From the NCBI RefSeq assembly GCF_041435335.1, contig NZ_CP108430.1, positions 62,001-126,000 on the forward strand: DNA of 64,000 nucleotides. Reading direction: 5' to 3'. This document shows positions 17,600-25,297 of this stretch, in pieces. Position numbers and translations under genes: made by a program. The notes beneath the pieces were generated by a model, which saw only the letters and a program-made list of their open reading frames with translations, did not search any database and was not told the origin of the DNA. The DNA comes from Streptomyces sp. NBC_01283 (GTDB taxonomy: Bacteria; Actinomycetota; Actinomycetes; Streptomycetales; Streptomycetaceae). Position 1 is the stretch's first letter, and each line of letters starts with the position of its first letter.

Positions 17600-18364
17600 T
17601 CACAGTGCCACGCCGCCGTCGATGCGGAACACCTGGCCCGTGACATATCCGGCCTGGGGCGAGAGCAGGTAGGAGACCATCCCGGCCACCTCCTCGGGTG
17701 TGCCGAAGCGGCGCAGCGGTATGCGGTCGAGGACAGCGCTCTTGGACACCGCGGCGACCATGTCGGTGTCGATGAAGCCGGGGGCCACGGCATTGGCGCG
17801 CACACCGAGCCGCGCGAACTCCTTCGCCATCGCCTGGGTGAGCGCGATGATCCCGGCCTTGGACGCGGAGTAGTTGGCCTGCCCGGCGTTGCCGACCACT
17901 CCCGCGGCCGACGACAGCGTGACGATCGCCCCGGCTCCACGCCGGGCCATCGGGCGGGCCACCGCGCGCAGCAGGTTGGCGGTGCCGTCGAGGTTGGTCC
18001 GCAGCACCGTGTCCCACTCGTCGTCGGACATCAGCATGAGCGGTCGGTCCCGGGTGATCCCGGCGGATGCCACGGCCGCTGCGATGGGCCCGAACCCGTC
18101 CTCGGTATCGGCGACGAAGCCGCGAACCCCGTCGCGGTCGGCGACGTCGACGCGCCGGACCAGCACCCGCCGCCCGGCATCACGGACCTCCTTGGCCGTC
18201 ACTTCGGCTGCGGCCGCGTCGGAGTGGTAGCACAACGCAACGTCGAACCCGTCGCGCGCCAGCCGTATCGCGATCGCCCGCCCTATCCCCCGTGACCCGC
18301 CGGTCACCAGGGCCACCGGGCCGGCTTCCGCGGCCGCGCCGGCCTCGCTCGAATCATGGGACAT
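17600..18364 (-). CDS. 3-oxoacyl-ACP reductase (FabG-like ketoreductase)
   Basis: A classical SDR of 254 residues: cofactor motif [10 protein letters not shown], catalytic Ser in TLSSAAG, and Tyr/Lys in NYSASK. The C-terminal GQVFRIDGG is FabG-typical. It uses NADPH (Arg after the third Gly of the motif) and would reduce the ketone formed after each extension by the KS/CLF, before DH1/DH2 act. It converges on the second ACP gene with a 66-nt spacer holding only a weak hairpin (GCGGCC-GACG-GGCCGC, 17533-17548). The promoter must lie upstream of 18364, next to the broken metallophosphoesterase gene. Confidence 0.93.
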   Translation of the reverse strand: MSHDSSEAGAAAEAGPVALVTGGSRGIGRAIAIRLARDGFDVALCYHSDAAAAEVTAKEVRDAGRRVLVRRVDVADRDGVRGFVADTEDGFGPIAAAVASAGITRDRPLMLMSDDEWDTVLRTNLDGTANLLRAVARPMARRGAGAIVTLSSAAGVVGNAGQANYSASKAGIIALTQAMAKEFARLGVRANAVAPGFIDTDMVAAVSKSAVLDRIPLRRFGTPEEVAGMVSYLLSPQAGYVTGQVFRIDGGVAL

Positions 18365-18474
18365 GCCCGCTCCTATCCAAGGAAGAAGGAACGAGCGTCG
18401 CCTGCTTTCCTATACGGCGCCTAGCGGAGGACTTAAGAGGGCGTTGCGTCTGTGGCGCCGCCTATGCTGATCGT

Positions 18475-19317
18475 ATGACGGAGGTCGAGGGCGCGCTGCG
18501 AGCAATCAGTGACCTGCACATCTCCTACGGCGAAACCCGTTCCATCGCGCCCGAGTTGAAGCCCGAATCCCCCGACGACCGGCTGATCGTCGCCGGTGAC
18601 GTGGGCGAGTTGATGACCGACATCGAAGGGGCCCTCGCCCTGCTGCGGGAGCGGTTCGCGCGGGTGATCCGGGTGCCCGGCAATCACGAACTGTAGACCG
18701 TCAAGCAGGAGTTGAGTCCGCTGCGCGGCGTGCGGCGCTACGAGGCGCTGGTGGAGATGTGCCGCCGTCTCGACGTGCTCACGCCCGAGGACCCCTACCC
18801 CGGCCGGCAGGATTGGTGCGCGGCACGCGTCGAGGCGACCGAGCGGCGGCTGGCCGAGGTCACCGGGCCCGGGCAGCCGCCGCTAGTCCTGGTCCACCAC
18901 TGGCCGCTCGTGCGGCACCCCACCGAGGTGATGACTCATCAGGAGTTCGTGCAGTGGTGCGGCACCGTGCGCACCGCCGACTGGCACACCCGCTTCGATG
19001 TACGGGCCGTCGTCTACGGGCATCTGCACATCCCGCGCAGCACCGTCTACGACGGCGTACGGGCCGTCCGGACCTTCACTCACCGGCTCGACATCACCCT
19101 GCCCCCACAGGAAGAGGCCGTCCTCGCCCGGGCCGTACCCAAGCGGCGCGCCGAATTCCCCCGCACACACACGACGCCCTCACCGCCCTGCCCGCAGCCG
19201 GCCCCGCCTGATCTCGCCTGCCTGCGCAGACGTTGGGCCGCCGAGGGCGATCACGTGGTCACGGCTGTCGTGGCGGAGACGGACTACCGAGGAGCCGGCC
19301 CCCGTCGCGCCAGGTAG
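18475..19317 (+). pseudogene. Broken calcineurin-like metallophosphoesterase gene
   Basis: The first 73 codons carry intact metal motifs (SDLHISYG, VAGDVGE, PGNHEL) and then an in-frame TAG at 18694-18696. Homologues normally have Trp at that place (GNHELW), so a single TGG to TAG change is likely. The frame continues after the stop with DPYPGRQDWCAARVEATERR, LVHHWPLVR and VVYGHLH, the remaining metal motifs. The stretch between LTPEDPYP and RQDWC is about 45 residues shorter than I expect for the family. This would fit a deletion between two DPYP-like repeats. In many Streptomyces this gene precedes a phosphopantetheinyl transferase gene; none is present here. Confidence 0.75.
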
Positions 19318-19685
19318 CGAAGGATCGCCGCCCCGGCCGCCCCGGCCAGAAGGCCGCCCGCCACCCCTACGAGGACGTTCACCCAGGGATCGCGGATGGG
19401 CTTGTACGTGGTCCTGCCTTCTTTGATCTCGATGAAGCCGAGCGGCCTTGCTTCGCCCCCGCCGACCAGGCCGTCCTCACCGGCCTTCTGGCCGGCGTTG
19501 CCGCCGAAGCCGAACCCGATGCGCGCCAGGGGGATCACGGTGACGCCCTGGCTCACGATGGGCTCGCCGAACACGATGGCGCCCGGGGACCGGCCGCCGA
19601 GCTTGCCGGCCAGCTTTTCCAGCAGAACGGTGAAGGCATGGTCGGCCGTCGTCGCTCCCGGCGGCGCGTTCTCGGGGGCGGTCAT
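19284..19685 (-). CDS. GerW/YtfJ family sporulation protein
   Basis: A 133-residue protein with the family signature: FGEPIVSQGVTVIPLARIGFGFG, followed by a Gly-rich stretch and ARPLGFIEI. A predicted membrane segment lies near the C-terminus (VLVGVAGGLLAGAAGAAIL). YtfJ/GerW is needed for normal spore germination in Bacillus; the role in actinomycetes is less clear. The 3' end overlaps the degraded end of the metallophosphoesterase gene on the other strand. This looks like ordinary chromosomal content rather than part of the biosynthetic set. Confidence 0.85.
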   Translation of the reverse strand: MTAPENAPPGATTADHAFTVLLEKLAGKLGGRSPGAIVFGEPIVSQGVTVIPLARIGFGFGGNAGQKAGEDGLVGGGEARPLGFIEIKEGRTTYKPIRDPWVNVLVGVAGGLLAGAAGAAILRYLARRGPAPR

Positions 19686-20390
19686 CGGGGGCCGCCCTCA
19701 GCCGGGTGTTCGGCCGGGCTCAGAAGGTCGACGGTGACCGGGGAGTAAATTCGAATCTCGACACAGGCGAAGCAGTCCACTGCGGTGAGGATACACGCGG
19801 CTGCAGTCAGGGCGGGGGCGTCAACCGGGCATGTTCGCGGTGATCGCCTTTCCGGCGCGAGAGGGCGCGTAACCCCACCAGAACTCCCAGCAGTTGAGGT
19901 CGAAGAGACCCACGGCGAAGGAGGCCTCTCGATCGAGGGCTTCACGCTCGCCAGTTCGACACGGACGCCAGGATCTGGTGGGCCTCCAGCACCCAGCCCG
20001 GTCATCTCGACCCGACTGCACAGTGGACTCCCAGGAGCGACAACACGACAGGCCACCACTTCCACAGAGTCGCCGAACCTGTGCCTGACCAACTGAACCC
20101 TGCCCTCAAGCTCGGAACGACAACAGCCACTTGAGCATGGTCACTACTGTGGAATGTCACCCTCCCAGTAGGAAAGCAGGCACTCGACGGGACCCCGGGC
20201 CTCTCTCCTGAGGGACGAACGTGTCTTGTCAGCAGGACACCCAGCGCAAAATACGCCACAGTAGTGCCGCCGCCCCACGGGAGGCACGTTCTGCCTGCTG
20301 ACACAGCATCAGCCTTCCCTGCCCCCACGGCTCGTGCCACCCGCCGTGCTGCGGCGGGCCTGCAGGCTCCTCTTCCTCTGGAGATTCCAC
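19686..20390. other. Long intergenic stretch, possibly with a gene remnant
   Basis: About 700 nt without a convincing gene. On the minus strand at 19821-20021 a short frame reads EREALDREASFAVGLFDLNC followed by WEFWWGYAP, which looks more protein-like than its surroundings. It has no proper length or start and may be the end of a decayed gene. The final 60 nt hold the ribosome site (GGAG) of the dimethylargininase-like gene. Confidence 0.35.
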
Positions 20391-21215
20391 ATGAACCGTG
20401 ACCTGCTGATGTCCAGCGCTGCCCATTTCCGCATCGACTATGAGATCAACCCCTACATGGACATGAGCTGCCAGCCCGACGTCAAGGCAGCCTTGGTCGA
20501 GCACGAGGCGCTCTCCGCCGCGCACCGAGCGGCCGGACGCACCGTCCGCGTCATGGAGTCAGCTCCCGAGTGCCCGGATATGGTCTACACCGCCAACGGC
20601 GCGTTTGTTTGCGACCAGCGCGCGTTACTGGGCGCCCCGCCGGCCGCGCGCCAGGAGGAGATCCCCTACTTCCGCTCCGCACTCAAGGAGAGCGGGTTCG
20701 ACGTCTTCGACGCGCCGTACCCCTTCAGCGGCCAGGGTGACGCGCTGGCCTGCGGCCGGTTCCTGCTCGCCGGGTACGGGCGCCGCACCGACCGGCGCAT
20801 ACACGCCTTCATCGCCGAGCTGTTCGGCCACGAGATGGTACCGCTGCAGACCGCGAGTGATCAGTGGTACGACCTGGACCTGGCCGTCGCGGTCATCGAC
20901 GGGCGCACCCTCGCCTACCACCCGCAGGCGCTGGCGGCCCCGAGCCGCGGCCGGCTGCGCGACCTGGGCCTGGACCTCATCGAGGTCGGTGCGCAGGAGG
21001 CCCGCGCGTTCGCCCTCAACCTCATCAGCGACGGCACGACGGTCACCATGACCGTGGGCGCCCCCAGGCTCGCTGCCACCCTGCGCGAACGCGGCCTGAC
21101 CGTAGCCGAACTGGACACCACCCAACTCCGCAAAGGCGGTGGCGGCATACGCTGCACCGCCCTCACCCTCGACAACCCGGCCCCGGCCGACGCGTCCCCC
21201 TTCCCGCTGTCGTAG
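20391..21215 (+). CDS. Dimethylarginine dimethylaminohydrolase-like / amidinotransferase-fold enzyme
   Basis: A 274-residue protein of the guanidino-group-modifying enzyme superfamily. It shows CPDMVYTANGAFV (first substrate motif), GQGDALACG and the catalytic Cys in KGGGGIRCTALTL. The ATG at 20391 has GGAG about 9 nt upstream. The nearest relatives hydrolyse N-methylated arginine to citrulline, but the fold also covers arginine deiminases. Codon 79 is TTA (20625-20627), implying bldA-dependent translation and a link to secondary metabolism or development. It stands alone, followed by a strong hairpin. It may feed citrulline or ornithine to the cluster, or be unrelated. Confidence 0.82.
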   Translation: MNRDLLMSSAAHFRIDYEINPYMDMSCQPDVKAALVEHEALSAAHRAAGRTVRVMESAPECPDMVYTANGAFVCDQRALLGAPPAARQEEIPYFRSALKESGFDVFDAPYPFSGQGDALACGRFLLAGYGRRTDRRIHAFIAELFGHEMVPLQTASDQWYDLDLAVAVIDGRTLAYHPQALAAPSRGRLRDLGLDLIEVGAQEARAFALNLISDGTTVTMTVGAPRLAATLRERGLTVAELDTTQLRKGGGGIRCTALTLDNPAPADASPFPLS

Positions 21216-21291
21216 CCCTTGAGCGTCACCGCTCCGGCGTGGTTCGCTTCACCCGGCGTGAGGCGGCAGACCCCCGCCACCCCACCGACTG

Positions 21292-21318
21292 CCCCGGCTG
21301 GCCCCCGTCCAGCCGGGG
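21292..21318 (+). terminator. Hairpin terminator after the dimethylargininase-like gene
   Basis: CCCCGGCTGG, 7-nt loop, CCAGCCGGGG, then CTTC: a perfect 10-bp GC-rich stem about 76 nt after the stop codon. There is no T-run, as is usual in actinomycetes. Confidence 0.7.
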
Positions 21319-21456
21319 CTTCACGTATGTACATCTGGCTGCCCTCACACCTGAGGGGCTTTCACACCTTCACGATGGGTGGTTGGGTTAGGGCGTGTCC
21401 GGGTGATCCCATTGACAGGGTGCATGCGCATCCGCCCGGCCGGGCGAGGCGCCGAG

Positions 21457-21530
21457 TAGCGGGGACAGGATTTGAACCTGCGACCTCTGGGTTATGAGCC
21501 CAGCGAGCTACCGAGCTGCTCCACCCCGCG
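21457..21530 (-). tRNA. tRNA-fMet (initiator, CAT anticodon)
   Basis: A 74-nt cloverleaf on the minus strand. It begins CGCGGGGTGGAGCAG, has anticodon loop CTCATAA on a stem ending in three G-C pairs (GGG/CCC), TTCAAAT in the T loop, and ends TCCCCGCTA. The unpaired first position (C1 against T72) and the three G-C pairs mark an initiator rather than elongator tRNA-Met. CCA is not encoded. It lies between the dimethylargininase-like gene and the Tap-like operon. Confidence 0.95.
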
Positions 21531-21588
21531 TCGGTGAAGCCCACGGTATGCCATCCCGCGCGCTCCGCAGACCACCTCCGGCCAGGGG

Positions 21589-21741
21589 CTATGCAGCGAA
21601 GCCGACGTTGGTGCAGTACTCGTACGCTCCGTACTGGGACCCAAGATCAGGCAGGACGTCGTCGGTCCAGGCGGCGTCCAGGCCCTGGTGGTCACCGGCT
21701 GCCCACGCGCCGACGATCCGGTCCCAGCGGCGCACGTTCAT
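21589..21741 (-). CDS. Small hypothetical protein, last gene of the Tap-like operon
   Basis: A 50-residue frame, MNVRRWDRIVGAW at the start and YGAYEYCTNVGFAA at the end. The ATG overlaps the stop codon of the preceding 77-residue frame (ATGA), so it is probably translated by coupling; it has no ribosome site of its own. It is rich in aromatic residues and I recognise no family. It ends 58 nt before the tRNA 5' end. Confidence 0.45.
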   Translation of the reverse strand: MNVRRWDRIVGAWAAGDHQGLDAAWTDDVLPDLGSQYGAYEYCTNVGFAA

Positions 21742-21971
21742 GTGCCGGAGGGAACGTCGCGCTGCAGCGGCCGGGCGACGCCGGACTGGTTGAGGGGGTG
21801 GATCTCCACCCTGGTGCAGCCGTTCGCGTTGAGGCGCGCCATGAGACCGCGTTTCTCGGTGATGGGGGTGGCGATGCCGCCGGCGAGGTCGTCGAGCTTT
21901 TGCCCGACCAGTTCGCTTCCCCTGACGCCGCTCGCGCCGAACCTTCCGAAGTCGCTGTTGCGCTCCGGCAT
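21738..21971 (-). CDS. Small hypothetical protein in the Tap-like operon
   Basis: A 77-residue frame that starts directly after the stop of the Tap-like gene (TAA then ATG) and ends in an ATGA overlap with the next small frame. The sequence contains GLMARLNANGCTRVEIHPLNQ. I recognise no domain. The tight spacing on both sides is the main support for its reality. Confidence 0.45.
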   Translation of the reverse strand: MPERNSDFGRFGASGVRGSELVGQKLDDLAGGIATPITEKRGLMARLNANGCTRVEIHPLNQSGVARPLQRDVPSGT

Positions 21972-23591
21972 TTACCGCTTCTCCCCCATCGTGTCGGTGC
22001 CTGCGGTGTAGAGGTCTTTGACCTTGACCTCGGTAACCCCGCGGCCTTCGGGGAAGACACGGCGCCAGTCGCCGATGACGTGGAGTTCGTCGGTGCCCAT
22101 CGCTCGGACGACGGCGAGTCCTTCGTCGTGGGCTTTGAGCGCCTTCATCCAGAGGTTGGCGAAGGCCTGGGAGCGGATGATGTGCATCCAGTCCGGCCGG
22201 TACAGCTCCCGGTTGTAGTTCGACTCCCCCATGGTGGAGACGAACTTCGAGTACATCGCCTTCACGTACTCCAGGGTGACCGCGTCGCCGTCGGCGATGG
22301 CGGTGTCGCGGGCGTCCTTGAGCGCGATGCGGAACTTCTCCAGCAGGTTCTCCGTCGCCCCCGATGTGTAGGACTCGTGGACTTCCGGCGCCTCGCACAG
22401 CCCGTACTTCGAGCCCGACAGGCGCAGCAGCAGGCGCAGGGTGGGCTCGGTGACCCACAGGGGGCCGGGCTCGTCGCGCTCGCCGATCGGGTTGGGCAAG
22501 TAGGCGTCGTGCTCCCAGGCGGGTGGGGTGATGAGGTGGATGCCGGCGCGGCGGCGGTCGTGGCCGGTGTTGGTGGAGTGTTCGAGCTGGCCGATCGGCA
22601 GATGGGTTTTGAGGGCGGAGAGGTAGGCGCCGTTGATGTCTAGGGCGGTGACCTGGTGGTGGCCGGGCGGGAGTTGGGGCCGGGTCCATTTGGGGCGGGC
22701 TTCCCAGATCTGGTCCGGGCCGCGGGAGGTCTGCTTTTTGAGGACGTCTGGGATCCAGGGGTGGGCGATGACGTCGTAGCGGGCGCCTTTGCGGGTCTCG
22801 TCCAGCAGGGCCATCGCGTCCGGGACCGCCTTCTTCACCAAGGCTGCGGTCGCTGCTTCCACGTCGCCGTGATGCTGCGCGAGGGTGCTCTGGACGGCGC
22901 GGGTGATCAGGCCGACCGGATTGTCGGAGGGCTGGAATGCACGTCGGGTCGGCGTCTTGGTGCGCCCGGCCGGGCCAGGGTGCTGCGCGCCGGATGGGGC
23001 GGCGGAGTGGCGGGGTGTGGAGGGGGGCTGCGGTTCGGCGGCTGGTGTGGCGGCAGCCGGTGCAGCGAGAGCCGATGCGGCGGGGGCGGTGGGCGGGGCG
23101 GGGTTTTGGCAGTGGGCGGAATCCAGGTGCTGGGGGAAGCCGGCCACGCGCTGCCGGGCCGGCTGGCCACACAACACACACGGCTCCGGCAGGGCCAAGG
23201 CTTCGACGTCGTCCTCGTCCCCTGCCGGGCCTGAGGTGGCGGCTGCGCCGGCCGGTTCTGACGTTGTCTCCGGTGCCGGCACCGGAGCGGTCTGCTGGGC
23301 TGCGGTCGGGGCGGTCTCTTGAGTCCAGGGGGCGGCGCCGGGCGATTCTTCGGCGGCTTTGGCGGCCAGGCCCTGCAGGAGGTAGGCGTAGCGGGTGCGG
23401 ACCTCGCCCGCGGGATCCCGGCTGTTTTCCCAGGCGGCGATTGTGGACGGGCTCACCCCGAGCGCCTGAGCAATCTGTGTCTTCGACAGGCGGGCTTGTT
23501 CTCGCAGTTCCCGTCGTGCTGCATGTGGGGGCAACGTGGCTTGGGGGGTCACGGAGGCGAGGAGCGAGTCGATCGCATCGAAGTCACTCAT
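21972..23591 (-). CDS. Helix-turn-helix protein resembling telomere-associated (Tap) proteins, with DNA-polymerase-B-like motifs
   Basis: A 539-residue protein. Residues about 20-75 form an XRE-type helix-turn-helix (TKTQIAQALGVSPSTIAAWE-like). The opening MSDFDAIDSLLASVTP...LPP recalls Streptomyces Tap, which recruits terminal protein to linear ends. A Pro/Ala-rich linker (100-220) with a CxxC...H zinc-finger-like motif (CVLCGQ...HLDSAHC) follows. The remaining 300 residues contain TALDINGAYLSAL, EYVKAMYSKFVSTMGES and GTDELHV. In order and spacing these resemble motifs A (DxNxxYP), B (KxxxNSxYGKF) and C (DTDS) of family B polymerases, though key residues differ. It overlaps the 99-residue gene upstream by 4 nt. 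Tap is usually longer (about 700 residues or more) and accompanied by tpg, which is absent. Confidence 0.6.
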   Translation of the reverse strand: MSDFDAIDSLLASVTPQATLPPHAARRELREQARLSKTQIAQALGVSPSTIAAWENSRDPAGEVRTRYAYLLQGLAAKAAEESPGAAPWTQETAPTAAQQTAPVPAPETTSEPAGAAATSGPAGDEDDVEALALPEPCVLCGQPARQRVAGFPQHLDSAHCQNPAPPTAPAASALAAPAAATPAAEPQPPSTPRHSAAPSGAQHPGPAGRTKTPTRRAFQPSDNPVGLITRAVQSTLAQHHGDVEAATAALVKKAVPDAMALLDETRKGARYDVIAHPWIPDVLKKQTSRGPDQIWEARPKWTRPQLPPGHHQVTALDINGAYLSALKTHLPIGQLEHSTNTGHDRRRAGIHLITPPAWEHDAYLPNPIGERDEPGPLWVTEPTLRLLLRLSGSKYGLCEAPEVHESYTSGATENLLEKFRIALKDARDTAIADGDAVTLEYVKAMYSKFVSTMGESNYNRELYRPDWMHIIRSQAFANLWMKALKAHDEGLAVVRAMGTDELHVIGDWRRVFPEGRGVTEVKVKDLYTAGTDTMGEKR

Positions 23592-23887
23592 GCGCCGGTG
23601 TCCTTGCGCTTGCCCCGGCGGCGCTCGGCGAGGGCCGGGGTGACAGTCTCTTTCACGCGCTGTTCGCCCCAGCCGGTCAGCTGTGCCGCACGGCCGATCC
23701 GGCCGTGCACCGGGCGGCCCGTGACCGGATCCCGGGCCAAAAAGACACGCAACGCTGCGGTCACCCGCGCTTCGGCGGCCCGCAACACGGCCACCGCCTC
23801 AGCCAGTTCACGCTCATCATCCACATCCGACACAACCGAATCATCCCAGATATGGACACAAACATCAATTCTTTGACCATCCCTCAT
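23588..23887 (-). CDS. Hypothetical protein, first gene of the Tap-like operon
   Basis: A 99-residue protein, acidic N-terminus (DSVVSDVDDERELAEAVAVL) and basic C-terminus (ERRRGKRKD), with GWGEQRVKETVTPAL that could be a small DNA-binding helix pair. The ATG at 23887 lies inside an 18-bp tandem repeat. It overlaps the Tap-like gene (ATGA). I recognise no family. It may be a partner or repressor of the Tap-like protein. Confidence 0.55.
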   Translation of the reverse strand: MRDGQRIDVCVHIWDDSVVSDVDDERELAEAVAVLRAAEARVTAALRVFLARDPVTGRPVHGRIGRAAQLTGWGEQRVKETVTPALAERRRGKRKDTGA

Positions 23888-23908
23888 TCATTGACCATCC
23901 CTCATTCA
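23873..23908. repeat. Two tandem copies of an 18-bp unit at the Tap-like operon start
   Basis: TTGACCATCCCTCATTCA occurs twice head to tail (23873-23890 and 23891-23908), followed by TTGAC of a third copy. It covers the start region of the first gene of the operon. The base composition is far lower in GC than the surroundings. It could be an operator or iteron-like binding site for the helix-turn-helix protein encoded downstream. Confidence 0.75.
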
Positions 23909-23939
23909 TTGACATGAGAGAATCGGGCTACCGGAACTA

Positions 23940-24742
23940 CCCACCCCTGCCCCTGACCGCTCTCTCTGTTGCGCCTCGCGCCGGCCAGCCACGCCAGTGC
24001 TCCGCGCATACCGAAGCCCCCATTCGCAGCCCCTCAACGGGACAGCGGCAGATCCTCCCCAAGGAGACGGCGGGGAGTCTGCCACCCCCGCAGGGAAGGC
24101 CGGAGCCCGCCGTGCTCGTAGCGGACGTTTCGATCGGTTGGACCAGGTGGCCGAGCTCCACCGCGTAGGCGACCGGGGGGTGTGGCATACCAAGCCGGGC
24201 CCTCCGGATGCTCCCTCTTCGCCGTGAACGGTGAAGGCAGTCGGGCGTTGGACGTGCGTGGGGCAGCCCAGACCGACGGTGAGGCGGTTCGCGGCCGCGG
24301 CGAACGCCAGGTTGACGTCGATGCCGACGGCATAGGGCTTCATGCATTCCGCGTCCGTCAGCGGCCGGCACCAGTCGAAGGACTCCTCCACCAGCATCTG
24401 GTCAGGGGTGCGCTGGTGGTGGCGCGCGAACTTGCCCTTCGACACCGGGTGCCCGTCGGGAACCTCGCACTCCACCGGCTCGTACACGGCCGGCAGCGCG
24501 CCGGGCGCCGGTGCACTGCGCCACTCCCCCGTGCGCTCGTCCTTCACCGCCATCGTCGTCGGGTGCAATGGTCGCTTCGGGCGCTTCGGGCGCCGACCGT
24601 GGTTCGAGAGCGCGGGCAGGCCCGTCGGCATGTACGCGTTGCGGCGCGGGGTCACACCGTTCAAAGTCCATGCACATGCACCGCTGGTACAGGGGCACTT
24701 GGGCAAGGACAGATCCCCGATCGGGGTCGGCGGGACGTTCAT
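23940..24742 (-). pseudogene. Decayed relative of the Tap-like gene
   Basis: The frame from ATG 24742 reads well for about 190 codons (CPCTSGACAWTLNG, DWCRPLTDAECMKPYAVGID, VNLAFAAAANRL). The GIDVNLAF stretch parallels ALDINGAY of the intact neighbour. After about 24180 plausible protein jumps between frames (PVAYAVELGHLVQPIE in one, RNVRYEHGG in another), which indicates at least two frameshifts. It is probably a second, diverged member of the same plasmid-type family in decay. No transposase or integrase is visible. Confidence 0.5.
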
Positions 24743-24780
24743 TGCCGGGCCGGGGAACCCATGTGGTCCATAATGGAGGG

Positions 24781-25260
24781 ATGTTGCATCTTTTATACCG
24801 GTTGAAGCGATCGATATACCCCGGTGCCCGGCCTGGCGCGGTGGTCCAACTGCTCAACCGCTACTGGAGATGGAAATACAGTTCCGCGCGCGGGCGCAGG
24901 GGCGGTGTCACGCTGTGCGTGCGGGGACGGTCGAGCGCCAGGACGATCTCTTTCCCCGTGATGATGGTGGACTTCGAGGGCAAGCGGTACGTGGTTTCGA
25001 TGCTGGGAGCCGACGCCAACTGGGTCCGCAATGTCCGTGCCGCGAGCGGGAAGGCTGTGATCAGGCGCGGCCGGGACTTCGATGTCCGGCTGCAGGAGCT
25101 TCCGGTGGAGAGCCGCGCCCCCATCATGAAGCAGTACCTGCAGGTGGCTCCTGGTGCGCGGCCACATGTACCGGTGGACCCCGACGCACCGCTCGACGAC
25201 TTCGAGCACATCGCCGCGGATTACCCGGTGTTCGAGGTCAGTGGTCTACCCGCCGGGTAG
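24781..25260 (+). CDS. Deazaflavin (F420)-dependent nitroreductase family protein
   Basis: A 159-residue split-barrel protein of the Ddn/DUF385 type. The family pattern RGRSSARTISFPVMMVDFEG (usually GRKSG..R..PL......G) and YVVSMLGADANWVRNVRAA (usually ...GG....PxWxxNLxA) is clear. ATG 24781 has GGAGGG just upstream. Members bind F420H2 and reduce varied substrates, or act as quinone reductases. It converges on the EamA exporter. A role in the cluster is possible but unsupported. Confidence 0.85.
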   Translation: MLHLLYRLKRSIYPGARPGAVVQLLNRYWRWKYSSARGRRGGVTLCVRGRSSARTISFPVMMVDFEGKRYVVSMLGADANWVRNVRAASGKAVIRRGRDFDVRLQELPVESRAPIMKQYLQVAPGARPHVPVDPDAPLDDFEHIAADYPVFEVSGLPAG

Positions 25261-25297
25261 GCACGGTGGCGGCAGCGTGGGGCCCCCTCGGGTCGGC

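Noticed and set aside
21457..24780. An integrative element inserted at the tRNA-fMet gene
   Set aside because: The Tap-like genes lie on the 5' side of the tRNA, while tRNA-targeting elements insert at the 3' end. No integrase and no repeated tRNA 3' segment was seen.
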